From positions 284,452 to 348,451 of the forward strand of contig NW_006281112.1 of NCBI RefSeq assembly GCF_000203795.2: a DNA stretch of 64,000 bases. The letters run 5' to 3'. Each line of letters starts with the position of its first letter. Positions within the stretch are counted from its first letter, which is position 1. Shown here in pieces: positions 33,710 through 46,662 of this stretch. The position numbers and the translations under genes were made by a program. The stretch is from Batrachochytrium dendrobatidis JAM81. Its lineage: Eukaryota > Chytridiomycota > Chytridiomycetes > Rhizophydiales. A model generated the notes under the pieces. It searched no databases, was not told where the DNA came from, and saw nothing but the letters and a program-made list of their open reading frames with translations.

Positions 33710-36322
33710 TTATTGAAATAAAAACAGATCGTCAAGAGGCATCAGACACTCGGGAGCTGAAGGAAACACTTGACTATCAAGCTGAAAAAACTCGGTGTGG
33801 TCAGAATTTGATTGTTGAGCCAAATTCTGACAAGAATGCATGGGTGGAATGGGGTTGTGAGCAGTATGTTGTGTTGGATCTTGAGTCATGTGTGGTTTAA
33901 AATGCATCAGTTGTTGCAATGTGGGTTGCGTCACCAACTCTGAAAATGCATTTTTGCTCATGATACCAGATGCCATTGCCATGGCAGCCATAAACTCGCC
34001 CTCACTGGAAGTAGGGACCACATCCGTAGAGGCAAATGAATCAGACGCAGCAGTATAAGTGGTAGCATAGATGTCAGTCTGGACTGGCAATGTGCTGCTT
34101 AAACGATGATTGGGTGAATCTGTAGATGAGCCTGTGTTGTAGCTTGTACTGCTGGCCCCACATGATCCAACCCCACCGCCTCCACTGGCATCATCGCCAG
34201 GGGACAAGGATTCGATCGTACACGTATTTATACCAGTGTCGAAGCTGTCCCGAGGATCAATTCTGTATGCACTGCAATATTCAGTTTCTTTCATGGCCCT
34301 TAATGCATGATGACCCTTTTGTCGGAGTATTTTCGGAAACTGTAAATCTCCGAATAGAGCGGCAATTGCTGCAGCATTTGGAAAGGTAGCAAGCTGCTCA
34401 ATAACGTCCAACTCAAAATATCCAAATCTCCAAAATCTACTCACAGACTGCAAGCCACTCATTAGAGTCCCCAAAGATGAAGCAATCTGCGTGGTTTCTT
34501 CTAGTCGAAAGGGAAGCTTGAGTGCAGTAACAAGACACACAGCAGAGGAAAAAATACCATGTACAAAAAATGGGCTGATACAGGACGATGCATTGTAGCG
34601 TAGCATAGGCTTTACCAAATCGGATGCAAAAGTTTGTGCAGCTTGAATAGATTCTCGTATTGCTTTTGATTCTGTCATCAAGGCATGCGGCTGCCGTCTT
34701 TGCTTAGATCGAACTTGATAAGTCGAGTGCGATTTTGAGTTTGTAGATTCAGACGCTGAAAATTCTAGCACGTTGTCTGCAAATAAGTTTCTCCATAAAT
34801 TAATACGGGCCGCATGATACATGGCTTGAAGAACAATAGGGCGCCATCCATCTACCGAATGCTCCGGTGGATTTCCGTCTTGAAAAGCTGCATCAGTTTG
34901 AATTGATTTAGGCAATGCTTTATACCACGCCAATAACGATGCCTCCAATTGCATATGTGCTTGAACCCTGGCTACTCCTGATAGTGTACCGTTGCGAGAC
35001 TGTACGCTAAACTGCGAAATTTTGCTGTGAATCCTTTGAATGATAAGCAAATTAGCAAGCAGCCCTCGGTTTTCGATGGGCGGAGTGTACCATCCAGAAA
35101 GCGACATGACAGCAATGTCCATCTGGTTGTCCAAATCATGCGGCAGTTGTTGTGAAATCGATTTATCTGAAGGAAGTTGCAGTAGACAATCTTCGTCATT
35201 GATCAACATATCCATATTGCAGGAACTGCTTATAAAATGGTTGAATTGGTAAACGCTCCACCAGATACATCTCAGGTCATCTTTTTCAGATTCGGAGGAA
35301 GCAAGAGCATCAATCCCCTCCTCTGTGCTTAGATTCATATCTTTTGAGATTCTAATTGACATGGCCAGATAATGATTAATTTCGTTGTTGGTAGATATTC
35401 CTAATTAATCAGACCCATGTAAATAAAAATCGGCCAGAAATAACAGTCAAGTGACGGCAAGTTAGACTCATGATTCATATTGGGTTCTGTTTCGTTATCA
35501 ACCCCATTCTCCAGATCCTGATCATTAAAAGAATGACTTACTGCCGGTACATAAAGATAAAAGCGACATGCCAAGAGCGTCTGCAGGTTTGGGATTTCTC
35601 AATACTTCTCCCAAATGAGAGATTGCCTCCTTATGCAGCGCTTTAGCCAACGCCATACCTTGGGCAGTATGCGACCATAGAGCACATAGTGCATTGACCG
35701 CACATATGGCAAAGTTACTAGTAGGTAGAATTTTCCGCAGATAGGCTTCTGAAGAGAATACCAAATGAGGACGCACATATGTATAGAACGTATCTGAGAT
35801 GGCTAATACAGCTTGATGGTCGGTTGAGCTAGCAGTTAACAAATTTTTCGGTATTCCATCAAAAGACGATACTGTGTTGTGAGCAGAAGTAGAGGGTCGA
35901 AAGTTCAAAGAGTGAAATGAATGCTGATTGGATGTAGAGTAGCCAAAATGAGGATTAGCAAGGTTCATATGTGTACTGGTGGTAGCCATTGATATGGCCG
36001 CATCAATAGAAGTTTCTTGCAAGTGTTGCAGAAGTGCAGCGTCGCTAGTGATGGGCAGCTGAGAAGAAAACAAGGCTTCCTGATGGGCCAGTGCTGGTTT
36101 TTCAGTAGAAAGTAGTTCATGCCTTTTATTATTACTCATGGTGCTGGCAGGCTGAGCAGAAGCAACTTTATTTTCTAGTGTCTGACGAGTAGTGGCGGGC
36201 TTGGTATAAGTCTTGTAATTACATTCGATTCCAGAAAGCCGGCATAGAGTGCAAGAGGGTTTAAGACGATCGCATTTGCGTTTCTTGCGTATACAACTAT
36301 CACAGGTGTGGTTAGGTCTCAT
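33710..36322 (-). CDS. Zn2Cys6 fungal transcription factor (second of four)
   Basis: Two minus-strand exons, 36322-35542 and 35400-33710, giving 823 residues. The zinc cluster is uninterrupted: TCDSCIRKKRKCDRLKPSC followed by CRLSGIEC. I start at Met 36322, six residues before the first Cys, as is usual for this class; the frame stays open upstream to an ATG at 36430, which would add 36 residues of no clear similarity. The regulatory domain shows YVRPHLVFSSEAYLRKILP and, over the intron, HYLAMSIRISKDMNL and DLRCIWWSVYQF. The C-terminal 200 residues are Ser/Thr/Gly-rich with a run of Gly, perhaps an activation region. This member lacks the zinc-cluster intron of its neighbours. Confidence 0.9.
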
Positions 36323-36703
36323 TTTCTGTGCAATAAAGTTGATAAACTTGCATTTAATTGTTTTGTTCAAAACATTTACCGTCACGTGTTTCAAAAACTT
36401 TTGGCTTTGATGGTCTGCTAGCCGAGTCATAGTGCTTGCTAGAGCCTAATTGTTCAAAAGCATAGCGATTTGTTGCTCATTCACGCTCTGCAGTGACCAT
36501 TAAACACCCCTTCAATCACCAGCTGAAGCTTTTGTCATCGAATGTTGCACTCTGTGCTTTGCTGATCCTTCCATCAACCCAAATAATAGATTTAAATTTT
36601 TTTAATTATGGTGTTGAATACGACAGCTGCGGTTCTCATCCTGGCCAGATGAATTCAATATATTCCCTCCCAGCTCATTATAGTGACTAGACGCAAATCC
36701 AGA
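36323..36703. other. Spacer between second and third Zn2Cys6 genes
   Basis: About 380 bases. Upstream region of the second gene. If the upstream ATG at 36430 is used, about 108 of these bases are coding. No other feature seen. Confidence 0.5.
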
Positions 36704-39252
36704 TTACATCCCTCCACCAGGTATCGTCGTATTCATGTTTTCCATAGTCGGTCGTGCTGATACATTTCCTCCAAAAGGATGCTCGGGCTGTTGTGTTTCA
36801 TTCATATACATGGGCGGTGCAGCAACTCGAATCTCATCTAATCGCATCATCATTTTCACTGGATCGTCAAACGTTGACAGATGATCAAGCATGAGTGCAT
36901 TGATTTTGGTCATGGTTTCTGTCCACGCACAGTTGATATTACTGAATATGTTGGCTAGGGTTACGAGACCTTCACTCACTCGTGTATTCTCCTGTGCATC
37001 AAGTCGCAATTTGCTTGCAATCATAAAAAATACGGCTAGATCAGAGAGTTGTATACGAAACATGGGACTGATCATACTGAATACCCTATGGTGTGTGACT
37101 AGTGACAGGATAAACGATGCTTCAAATGCAGCATGAAGTGATTCACGGAATGCCAATGAGGTTGGTGCAGTAACTGGATTATTTAGAATTGCCGTTGCCC
37201 ACCTCTCCTGACGAATTAGTATTCGCCCCAAATGTGCTTGCACCAGAATCATGATTGGTCGCCATGTCTGAGGAATCGTCAGATCCAATTCGTCATTTAT
37301 TCCAATTGACGGTCGGCTAGATGGTGGTATTTCATTATTGTGTGAGCTGTGATATAGAGCAAGGTGTTGCGAAAATCGACGAACACTGTCTGGAATCGCA
37401 TACCACCACCCGTTGAGTGAGGCTTCCAAAAGTACCAAACGCTGGTCTTGTTGATGTTGGCTTGCATCAAGTGCTTTCTTTGATTTGGCTTGCAATATAC
37501 CAAACAGCTGAACAGTAACTCCAATTTTCGACATGATTCGCTGAATAGTGAGATAGGACACTGCAACGGAACACCCTGGTTTACAAGGTACAAAGCATCC
37601 TGCTAGTGAATTGGATGCAACTTCTATTTCAATATCTCGATCTGACAGTGTGCTTTCCGTCGGATTAAATACCATTTTGCCAAATTTCGTTGGAATTTCT
37701 TCAGTTGGAAACCGGACAGTGTGTAGCGATTCTGGGATTCTCGGCATTATTTTCCAAGCAAATGACTGGACCCAGTCAAGCTGGGCTAATCCCCACCATA
37801 CACCACGACAACAATTGTGATCTTCCATTGAAGAAGGGATCCGCTTGATTCGGGTCTCGTCATTGAGCCCAATGGTGACAGCTATATGCTTTGCCTTTTC
37901 AATAAATGCATGAAATCCAATCGCTGGCAATCCCATATGTACATTAATAGTTTTAGTATCAAATGCTTGGATTCAAAACAAATCGATCAAGATTAGCCAA
38001 CTAGCGGCCCAACAGCATCTTAGATTGCATTACCTTTTCTGTTTACTAAAACCCGAAAGAATGCACCAGTTTATCATTGCAAAAGAATTAGTTTTTTATA
38101 TGCTTAATTACCAGACACTTTCAAACTTACAGATAGAACACAGTGCCATGGAATGTAGCCCCAAAACAGTAGCAACCGACTCCTTGTTTGAGGCATGATG
38201 CAATTCATACAATGCAGCTTCGTAGCATCGCATAGCAAGCTCCTGCCGTCCAGGGAAATCCAACATATCTAACGGTCCAGAAAGTAACATGGAGTACAGA
38301 GACAGCTCTAAAAACCTGCATTCATGTATACACCGAATTAAAAACGGGATATTGATAAACGTCATATGGGGACCAAATACTTTGACAGATCTGTTGGTAA
38401 GATCCAGTCGATTGATAAAGTCGAGTTCTGTGTGGTTGAAGATGACAGGACTAGCATGTGCTGTGAATGGAGCCAGCGATAAGGATACAACAGATGACGA
38501 GTGGGAGGATTGCAACGCAGGCAAATGTGGGTCAGAAGAAGCTCCGTCAAGAGTAGTGTGTCCAAGCCTGAATGCAGAGGAAGAGCCTATACTGGCTAAT
38601 TTACCAGACTGCAGATCAGCGTAGCTGTTTCTGCCTGGCCCGTATTCCTGGGTTGGAATAGAATCCAACAGCCTACCAGTAGAACCGTAGTGATCACTTG
38701 CTGGAATAAGCAAGCGATCTTCGAGCGATTGCACCAAAGACTCGAGAAGTTGAACTCGCTCAGCAAGCTCTGTGGCATCTGCTTCAGGAGGAGCTGCAGC
38801 ACCATCGTCACTGTCATGGTTGGATTCGGCCGTAAGAGAATTGGCTCGTTTCCGAGATGGTGCACTCATGTACACACAAGGCATTCTTGCTTGCAGACAT
38901 GCCGAGCAAGATGGTTTAAGACGGTCGCATCGTCGCTTCTATTGAATATATAATGTGTAACAGCATCAGAACATCATGAACAAAAGTAGGCTTTTTGGCT
39001 GAGTTGTAGGGTTAGTAACCTGCTAGCATTGGTCAAGTTTACCAAGTCGTAGTCCAAACTTTACATGCACTTTTGTTGCAGTATAGTTGACGAAAGGCAT
39101 TGAGCATCAGAGATTATAATAGATATTTAATACTCTGAACATTGTCAAGCCATTCAAATATGCAATTTTGTTCATTCTATAGATTGATGTGTAGTAAGCA
39201 TGAATCGCACCTTACGAACACAGTTTTCACAGGCAGTAACCAAGCGAACCAT
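36704..39252 (-). CDS. Zn2Cys6 fungal transcription factor (third of four)
   Basis: Three minus-strand exons, 39252-39211, 38938-38131, 37965-36704, giving 703 residues. Exon 1 is only 14 codons and carries the first half of the zinc cluster (TACENCVRK); exon 2 opens with KRRCDRLKPSCSACLQARMPC. A coiled-coil dimerisation segment follows (LAERVQLLESLVQSLEDRLL). The regulatory domain spans exons 2 and 3 (INIPFLIRCIHECRFLELSLY, GFHAFIEKAKHIAVTIGLNDE, RGVWWGLAQLDW). The exon 2/3 junction was chosen by phase (T + CA) and by restoring the domain; the splice acceptor there is weak (CCAAG). Targets unknown. Confidence 0.88.
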
Positions 39253-39542
39253 GCGAAATAATACTTTGGTATAATGTATATATATTGGCTGGGAATGGAT
39301 ACTAAAAGCGCCGCTTTTTTAATGTGTTTAAACCGATAGACCCAGGCTAGATGTCGAGCTGAAACTGTCTTGGTACGAGATGTTTTTGATGTGGAAAACG
39401 CTTGGAAATTGCACTCGAATCCATCCGGTTGGTACTGCAATACCCGAGCTGACCGTTAAATTTGAGCTGCATCTTTATTTCAATATTCATGGTGGTTCCT
39501 GTTGCACAGCACCCTGATTCTAAATGGATTAGTAATACTGAT

Positions 39543-42500
39543 TTATTCAGGAAACGAAAACTTTAGTGTGTCCAAATCGCCGTTTGGATCATTCAGTACT
39601 GGCTGCTGAGTCATGGTATCTAAAATAGGATTCAAATTCACTGGATTCATTTGCTGTAAAATCGCTGAAAGTGAAAACTGCTCTGGAGTCGCCAAATGTT
39701 GCATGTGCGGCACATATTGCTGTTGTGTATTCAAGCTATGAGCTGGCTTTGTTTGCCGCTGCGCCGTATATTGATTAGATGGTTGCCATTTTTGCTGATC
39801 TGACTGCATATAGCCTATTTGAGACAGTAGAGGTTGGGTGGGTGGATTGGTGTGTTGCTGCTGATTATCAATCATGTTTACAAAATGAGCAGGCTGCATA
39901 GCAGTAATGGGCTCGGATCGTGCTCCTATCTGATGATGAGGAATCAGAAATCCCTCCAACTCTTCTGCCGAGCACGATGCCAGCGGGTTCAATGCAATAA
40001 CAGTCGAATAACGCTGTATCAAAATAGCAGAGTCTTCGTTGAATCTAAAGTGTCGAAGTACAGCATATTGCATGGCCGGCATTCCCCAGTATCTACCCAA
40101 ATGTTTAAGCGCAGTCATGTGAAGATCAACATAGGACCAATGTCTGCGTGTTTCGGCCTCATCCTGTGCCAATCGCGCAAAGGCTGCATGCACCCATCCG
40201 ACATGGAACACAATGTAGCATGTAAAGAATCCTAAATGTAAAAATTCTGGATTATACTGCAGAATTTGAGAAATAAGAGAGAAGCAGGTGGTGGCTGCTT
40301 TCTTGGCCTTTTCAAACTGAGGTGTTCTAGTAGCTATTGGATTAAGAAATTCGCACATAATATTGGCCCGATAAAGAAGTGTCACTGAAAAATAGTATAC
40401 TAGACGAATATACACAAGAAGCCAGGCCGATGGATGACCAAGGAGAGGCTTAATTGATTGGTTTTCAGATTCAGAAAAGGGCAGCCACTCTGGAAGATTA
40501 TTCTTCCAAGATTTGAGCGAATCTTCAAATATTATCTGTTGGTACTGTTGCACTTCTGGGGAAACGGATGTGCAGAGACTACCAAGTACAGGCGAATTTG
40601 AAATAATGTTTACCAGTGTCTTTTCAAGCATCAATAGATAGCCTTCTGGAGTAGATGTGGGTAAAGCAGGGATATACAAGTCAGACGAAGACATGACCTT
40701 GATACTCAAAAGATCTGGCACGTTGCTGGGATCATTAACGCTGTCCATTTTGCATATCTGCGGCAGTGCCACCCGACAATCCGAAGTTGCAAAATAAGAT
40801 GAGCGACGGCCAATAGAGGAACCATAGTTTTCAAATGTCCACAGCGACCAAAACAATCTGCGGTTAATCTCTTGTTCATAGGGGGGAGGAAGACCGCCAG
40901 GCGCGTTAGGATCTGCTTCCATTCCAAGTCGAAGTTCAGAGCAAAGACGATGGCAAATTGTGAAATAGGTACGGCCAAGACTTCTTCGAGCGGATGCTAC
41001 AAATCCAAAAATATCAAGGCAAGAATGTTAAACATGCAATACAAGTGATAATACACGCACTTTGATCCCTCCAATGTCAAACAATATCCCCTACCATGTG
41101 AGTAATGAAACAGCAGCATCAAACCAAACACTGTCGTTGATGATGGACAATCCAACTCGCTGTCCAGTAATGCTCGCGCCTCGAAAAAAAACAGGTCGCC
41201 AGCAGTATGACGTCTATAGCGAGGATCTAGATACGATGTATATCGTAGAGAAGTACAGTACATTGCATTGGTAAGAAAAACAGAGTTCAGTGCTTTAGTA
41301 CGCCAGTAGATGGGACTATCTTGCAGTTGCATTGGGATAAAAAGGGGGTATACGTATTCAAAAAACAAGTTGAACAAATCCTCTCGAATAGCAGTAAAAG
41401 TGGGGCGGCTGACTAGATTGTGTGATTTTTGAGGCGAGGAAACAGGTAAATAGATATCAGCACTGGTCGGTGTGCCAGTCGGAGAAGCACCGTTGGCAGC
41501 TTCAGTTTGGCGTTGAAATGGAGTAGTAGCTATATGTGGATAAGAAGGAGGGAAAGCATGGGTTGGAGTAAGACCCGTAAGCATTGCAGAACAAGTAGAT
41601 CGATCAGAGACTGATTCATGATCTGCACCGTTTAGATCACTATATGGAGATGGACCAGTAGCATTGACACTATTGGGATGGGTTCGGACATGTTTTTGTT
41701 TAGATTTGGGAACGTTGCGCGATGCGTCATCATTGCCATGTTTGATGCCATTGGCCTGTCTAAGCATAGACTCGATGGCAGCAAGGCGATCTTCAAGCAC
41801 ATCTATGTATTCGACAGTAAGAAATCGCTTTTTGGCGCGTCGATCGTAGGAGCAATCCTGGGAAAGTCTTTCGCATTGACCACATGAAGGACGAGTGCCA
41901 TCACATTTGATTTTCTAGAAATTATAACGAATGAAATACAGATAATTAGTACGAATATTATAATGCATGTCCGACACTATGAACTGCTCTTGCCGGATTA
42001 GCGTATGTAGCAATAAAAGAAGTGTATCAACAAAGGAATGCCATTATAGCAAAGGGTGGTTTGTCATTACTGCACCGGATGACATGGGTTCACTCAAGCA
42101 TGCTGTCAATGTGCAACCGTGACCCGTCAAGTAACTGCGGCGGTACCTAATACTCTAGTAATAAACAAGCAGTGTTGTATAGACACTGATGGATTTGCCA
42201 TTGATGTCAAACACCTGAACAGCTCCTTGTTCTTGATTTGTGCACATACATATACTGCCAAATAAAAACGATGGAACTAGAAGGGATGAAACCAAACATA
42301 TGGCAGCCTGGAGTACTGAATCTCAATTGATAGCATTCGCTAAACGGAGTGCAGACTCGATATAAAATATACGATGCATGACAAGTTGCAATGACATTCT
42401 CCCGCATGCAGTGTGACGAAAACAGCAGTTGGCTGAATGTGCTCTCACTTGTGTAGAATTAAAAGAATGTGCCATGTGGTAATAGTCATGGACTAATGGA

Positions 42501-42680
42501 AACTCCATTCTGGAAGATCATAACTAGGGGAATCAATGCTGCACACGATTATACCTTGCGGTTGCAGTTGTCGCATGCAAGAGAAATGCGCTGGCGTTTT
42601 CTGTCAGTTTCCTCATCAGTGTCACCTATTGCGCCTGACTGTGCAGGTTTCTGTGACTGACTTTGGTTTTGTCGGGACAT
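39543..42680 (-). CDS. Zn2Cys6 fungal transcription factor (fourth of four)
   Basis: Three minus-strand exons, 42680-42555, 41914-41095, 40996-39543, giving 799 residues. Exon 1 ends within the zinc cluster (LACDNCNRK) and exon 2 begins KIKCDGTRPSCGQCERLSQDC; the intron between them is about 640 bp, long for this window, and holds no recognised gene. A coiled coil follows (YIDVLEDRLAAIESML). The regulatory domain shows LFNLFFEYVYPLFIPMQL, ASARRSLGRTYFTICHRLCS and EINRRLFWSLWTFENYG. The C-terminal 120 residues are Gln/Asn/Pro-rich (low complexity), a possible activation region. All splice phases agree. Confidence 0.9.
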
Positions 42681-43655
42681 TATTTGAATAAAAAGTAAGG
42701 TTGACTGAGCTTTAAAATCACTTGTGAACCACTTTGTTTTTCTGTCCATCTTTTTCAACTTGCATTATACTTTTCCCAGCTATCCTTGACGTAAGCAGGA
42801 AATAAACGCCTTATTGGTGAGCTCTACACAGCATCCAAATAGTCGTATGAACATTGGACCCCGCATAGCAATCACTTTAAAACAATGCTTTGTTTGTTGC
42901 ATGTGTCATTCAACGATAAATATTCAATCGTTTTCAGTACTCCTCACTTGAATCGACACATGGTTTCTATCGATTTTCCTACACATAATCGGGTAAATTC
43001 AACCCATGGTGTTTATTGTCCTATCGTTTGCCAAAACTCATTTGTTTAGTGCGGTTTTTCAACTAAAACTTGTCCTTGAGCCCTCTCCACTATCCCGTTT
43101 TTTGCTGCTTGCTTCGTTTATTTCGAGCACCAAAACGGGAATGCCAAATGAGTCGAACCTTTAACCTGCTTGTCCTTTTTCCCGTTCTTGTCATTCTACC
43201 CTTTGTTGTATTGACCATTTCCATTTGGGGTATATCCAACTGAAATGATTTCGGCCGAAGTAAAAGGAGAACGGAGATGTAATGTTTATATCAAGAGCTC
43301 AATTTCATCATCAAAACACTAATAGTATCATTCCAGAAGCAAGCTTTTGGTTTGCAAGCTTGCAGTCGTTTTAAACTAGTATATACTATAGGTGAAATAT
43401 TAGAGGCTTTGCATCAATAAATTCGGCCGAACCAGACCAAATGGGTGATATCTTGTTGAATTGAGAGGAGCAGTAAACTGACCGTGTCAACAAGTCAGAT
43501 TGTCACCATGACACACGATTGATATTCCTGTCATCCAAATCAGCAGACAATCTATTGATATCTGCAAATGAACACCACTAAACCCAAAAGTCTGGTTCAA
43601 TGAGTTTCATGCAAGTATCTCTCCAAACACAACACTGATGGTTGCTGACAGTTTT
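42681..43655. other. Intergenic region, about 1 kb
   Basis: Upstream of the fourth Zn2Cys6 gene and 3' of the C1D gene. Pyrimidine-rich patches near 43080-43220 (for example TTTTTCCCGTTCTTG) are notable in composition. I see no gene, RNA or family repeat. Confidence 0.45.
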
Positions 43656-44431
43656 TCATTCATTCCCTTTATTCTCATGCCCCTTGACAGATGCGTCAGT
43701 TGCATCCGTCACAGTACTGATATCCTGAGTATCATCAGCTTGGCTCGATGTATGCAAATCCACCAGTGCATTTGCTTTGCGAGCCTTGGCAATACCATCT
43801 ATTCAGCAATCACCCTTTAGAATCATGGCTTAAACTCATACATTCAAATCCTAAATGGCACAAGCGTACCTTTGACTTCTGGATTCTGTGCCAATGAGTG
43901 CTGCAAGAACCTTTTGGCTGCATCTCGATCAATGCTTGCAGGGTTGCGAGTTGCTCCTGCCATCTTTTCAATTTTTTCAAAGTATATTCTGGTGCGATCC
44001 TAAAACCAGATCCAAAATAACCATCATCAGCTGCATTTTTAAATGTAATGATCAAGGATTACACAAAAAACAGTGCAAATGCATTCAAAATACTTGCCAG
44101 TTCCTTTTTCACTGGATGTGTCTTTGCATTCACTCCTTGAAGTTTTAAATACACTAAAAAGCAGTATTCATGAAATCAATAATTATGAGTATATTCAAGT
44201 CTATTACACCACTCCATTCTAAAGACGTTGCAAATCAGTGGAAAGTCACGGCACTTGCTTACCAAATGATAAAGTATTGATGGTGTAAGAGAGTGTTGTC
44301 AATAGTCTGGCCTTTTCAACAGCTTCAAGATTACCAAGAGTGGATTCTAAAGATGTGTCTAATATAGCAGATAAAGCCTTCTGTGTCGCAACCATTTGAT
44401 CGAGCAACTGTTCAGCCTTTTCAGTTGCCAT
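43656..44431 (-). CDS. C1D/Rrp47 (Lrp1) nuclear exosome cofactor
   Basis: Four minus-strand exons, 44431-44263, 44153-44098, 43999-43870, 43798-43656, giving 165 residues. C1D/Rrp47 binds and stabilises the exosome nuclease Rrp6 and helps process 5.8S rRNA and snoRNAs. Signature segments: LEAVEKARLLTTLSYTINTL, VYLKLQGVNAKTHPVKKEL, DRTRIYFEKIEKM and DRDAAKRFLQHSLA, followed by a polar tail. The second intron is GC-AG (donor GCAAGT at 44097); retaining it or using any nearby GT breaks the conserved HPVKKEL-DRTRIY junction. The first ATG is used; length matches the family. Confidence 0.92.
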
Positions 44432-45099
44432 TATGTTGATAATATATGCACTGTGCTGGTGATTAGACTAGAATATGTTGAAAAAATCAGAAATTCAAAT
44501 TTCAAGCAAAATTCAAAACGTTGCAAAATTGTATAACAGTCAGTTTATCCAATAGTCTAGTAAATCACAGTCGAGTTGATAAAATGCAATACTAAATAAC
44601 AGTATTAAACAGTCTTGTTTTTTAAACTCTAGTATTTTGGTGATTGTCATGTAGAGTTTCATTCCTTGTTTTAAACTAAACCTCAAACGTATCCGAGATT
44701 AGAATACAAAATGGAATTTGGCAACATCAAAACTCAATATCTGGATTTGAATCAATTTGATGATCGTACAATCAAGACACTCACTCCAAAACTATAGTTT
44801 GTATTATAAAATGAATCTTGTTTAAATATTGTTTATTTCAGAGCAAAATAGAAACAGTCACTGCATGATAAATACAAGTATTCCGTTTTGCATCGATACG
44901 GCTATAAAATCAAAAAGGCTTGACTAGACATGCAGTTTACAACACTCGATATATGAACAGACGATCTCCAATACCCAGAATAGTGTCAATGAATAGCAAG
45001 AGTCGTGAATAGAATGAATTCAGTACAATTGATACTGCATTGAATCCATTACTATAACAAGAGGTTCCAGTAATGGATTGCTCTAAACGTGCTTGACTT
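44432..45099. other. Intergenic region with degenerate repeat sequence
   Basis: About 670 bases. 44615-44770 is similar to 16590-16760 (GGTGATTGTCATGTAGAGTT with CATTCC; CGTATCCGAGATTAGAATAC) and hence to the MITE-like family in reverse orientation. A possible end (CGATACGGCTATAAAATC) is at 44894. No gene seen. Confidence 0.45.
44615..44770 (-). repeat. MITE-like element, internal fragment
   Basis: Reverse-orientation match to the middle of the family; clearly degenerate, with several small gaps relative to 16590-16760. Limits approximate. Confidence 0.45.
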
Positions 45100-45738
45100 T
45101 TACGACAGAATTGATCCAAGCGACATGATCTCTGCACATGGACTATGAGTGCTGGAAGAGGAGTCACATATACCGGCAATTTCCGAAAAAGGAGATGCTT
45201 GTCTCTGCGAACATGCAGGCGAGGGCAGCATCTTTGATGCAGAGCATAATGTAGCAAATGTGCCCAGTGAATGGTTGGTGTCGAGATGGTACTGATCAAC
45301 TGGTGTAGTCAATGTGCCCAGTGAATGACATGCACGGTGATCATTGGATCGATACGACTCGTGTGACTCTGCGGTGTCTTCCAGTTTGATATTGGCACAT
45401 GTTGGCATTGATGCTGGTCCTGATGGCATACACATGACTTTGGATGTGACTGCAGGCGATGCTGCTTCCATTGCAGATCTAGACTGCAATAAAGGTACTC
45501 TTGCAGCCATCAACTGCAGCTCTCGGATCTGACCCTCCAGCATGCGAGTATACTGAATTCCTTCTTCTAGTATTGTCAGCTTATGCAATCCTGATCGACC
45601 AGCACATGAAGGCAGCATGTCCTTCAACTGTGCAATTTTGTCATTTGTACGCTCTCGTCTTCGACGCTCAATGGCTGAATGTGTAGCCTTGCGTCGTCTA
45701 TCGCGAGACTCTCGGGTGTCGCTCATACTGTGATTCAT
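45100..45738 (-). CDS. Basic helix-loop-helix transcription factor
   Basis: Single exon, 212 residues. Residues about 14-72 are a bHLH domain: basic region RRKATHSAIERRRRERTNDK with His, Glu and Arg at the E-box contact positions (class B, predicted CACGTG binding), helix 1 IAQLKDMLPSC, a short loop, and helix 2 LTILEEGIQYTRMLEGQI continuing briefly as a coiled coil. The rest is Ser/Ala-rich and contains two copies of HSLGT(L/F). USF/Cbf1-like in DNA contacts, but the regulated pathway cannot be inferred. The first Met (MNHSMSD) is chosen; the second is four codons later. Confidence 0.92.
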   Translation of the reverse strand: MNHSMSDTRESRDRRRKATHSAIERRRRERTNDKIAQLKDMLPSCAGRSGLHKLTILEEGIQYTRMLEGQIRELQLMAARVPLLQSRSAMEAASPAVTSKVMCMPSGPASMPTCANIKLEDTAESHESYRSNDHRACHSLGTLTTPVDQYHLDTNHSLGTFATLCSASKMLPSPACSQRQASPFSEIAGICDSSSSTHSPCAEIMSLGSILS

Positions 45739-46662
45739 TCAGGTCAAACTGTACTATGGATTGTGCAAACGATACTTTGGAAATGGTTAGTGGTGACCAA
45801 CAGGTTTGGGCACTATACAGACTCAAGAACAGACGATCCAAAAGGCAATGACAGCAGCAATCCAACAATTAATGAGTAGATAGAAATAAAGTATCAAACA
45901 AGTAATGTAGGTTGACAAAGTTCAACGCAGATGGAAATGGTTAATCACAATGCGATATATTGACTATTTGAAAGCAAAAGTTGCTGCGAAGGGTGATTTC
46001 GCGGCTGTGGTCGAACGCGTTTAATGGCTGTTTCAACATGTTCAGTCACTGCAATCGCGTGCATTGCTATGAAATACTGAGATGCTGCTCAGAATCAACT
46101 ATTTTAAAGTCCAAATGAGTTTTTTTATAATCGATCCCTACGTATCCCATGTGTGTTTTGTTGTACTATTGTTGTACTATTACTATACTAAATCACATCG
46201 ATCCATTAGAATATGGTCAAGTCCAACTCAAGGGTTACAATGAAATCAACTCCATATCGCAGTTCTCCTTGCTTATCATAGCAATAAGCACGTTTCTAAA
46301 TATACACCACATGTTAAATGCTTTGACGATTTACTTGATCCACTTGAAAACCAGGCATTTCCAGCCGCTGTGCTTGGATCGGGCTGAATATTAAACCGTT
46401 GGACTCGCTTCGTTGGGCTGAAAGACCTGCTTGAAATAACCAAACAATATTCGAACTTATTGCTTAGGCCACAGCAGTTATAGTCTGTGTCCTTCACATG
46501 CTGTCTTGATTTTGTGGATACGCGGAGTTCCCATCTTTAAACAAATTTTATCATGTCTAGTCGGTCGTCCATGAGAAAAATCGAACCGAGTGCGTATTTC
46601 AACCTCTTAGTCATAAATAGTATTCATTGCTAATCTAACAAGCTTTTTCTCAATACTTTATC
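45739..46662. other. Shared upstream region of bHLH and stomatin genes
   Basis: About 920 bases between divergent genes. Only short, unsupported open frames. No repeat of the families seen elsewhere was recognised. Two tandem TATTGTTGTACTAT-like 11-mers lie near 46165-46190. Confidence 0.45.
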
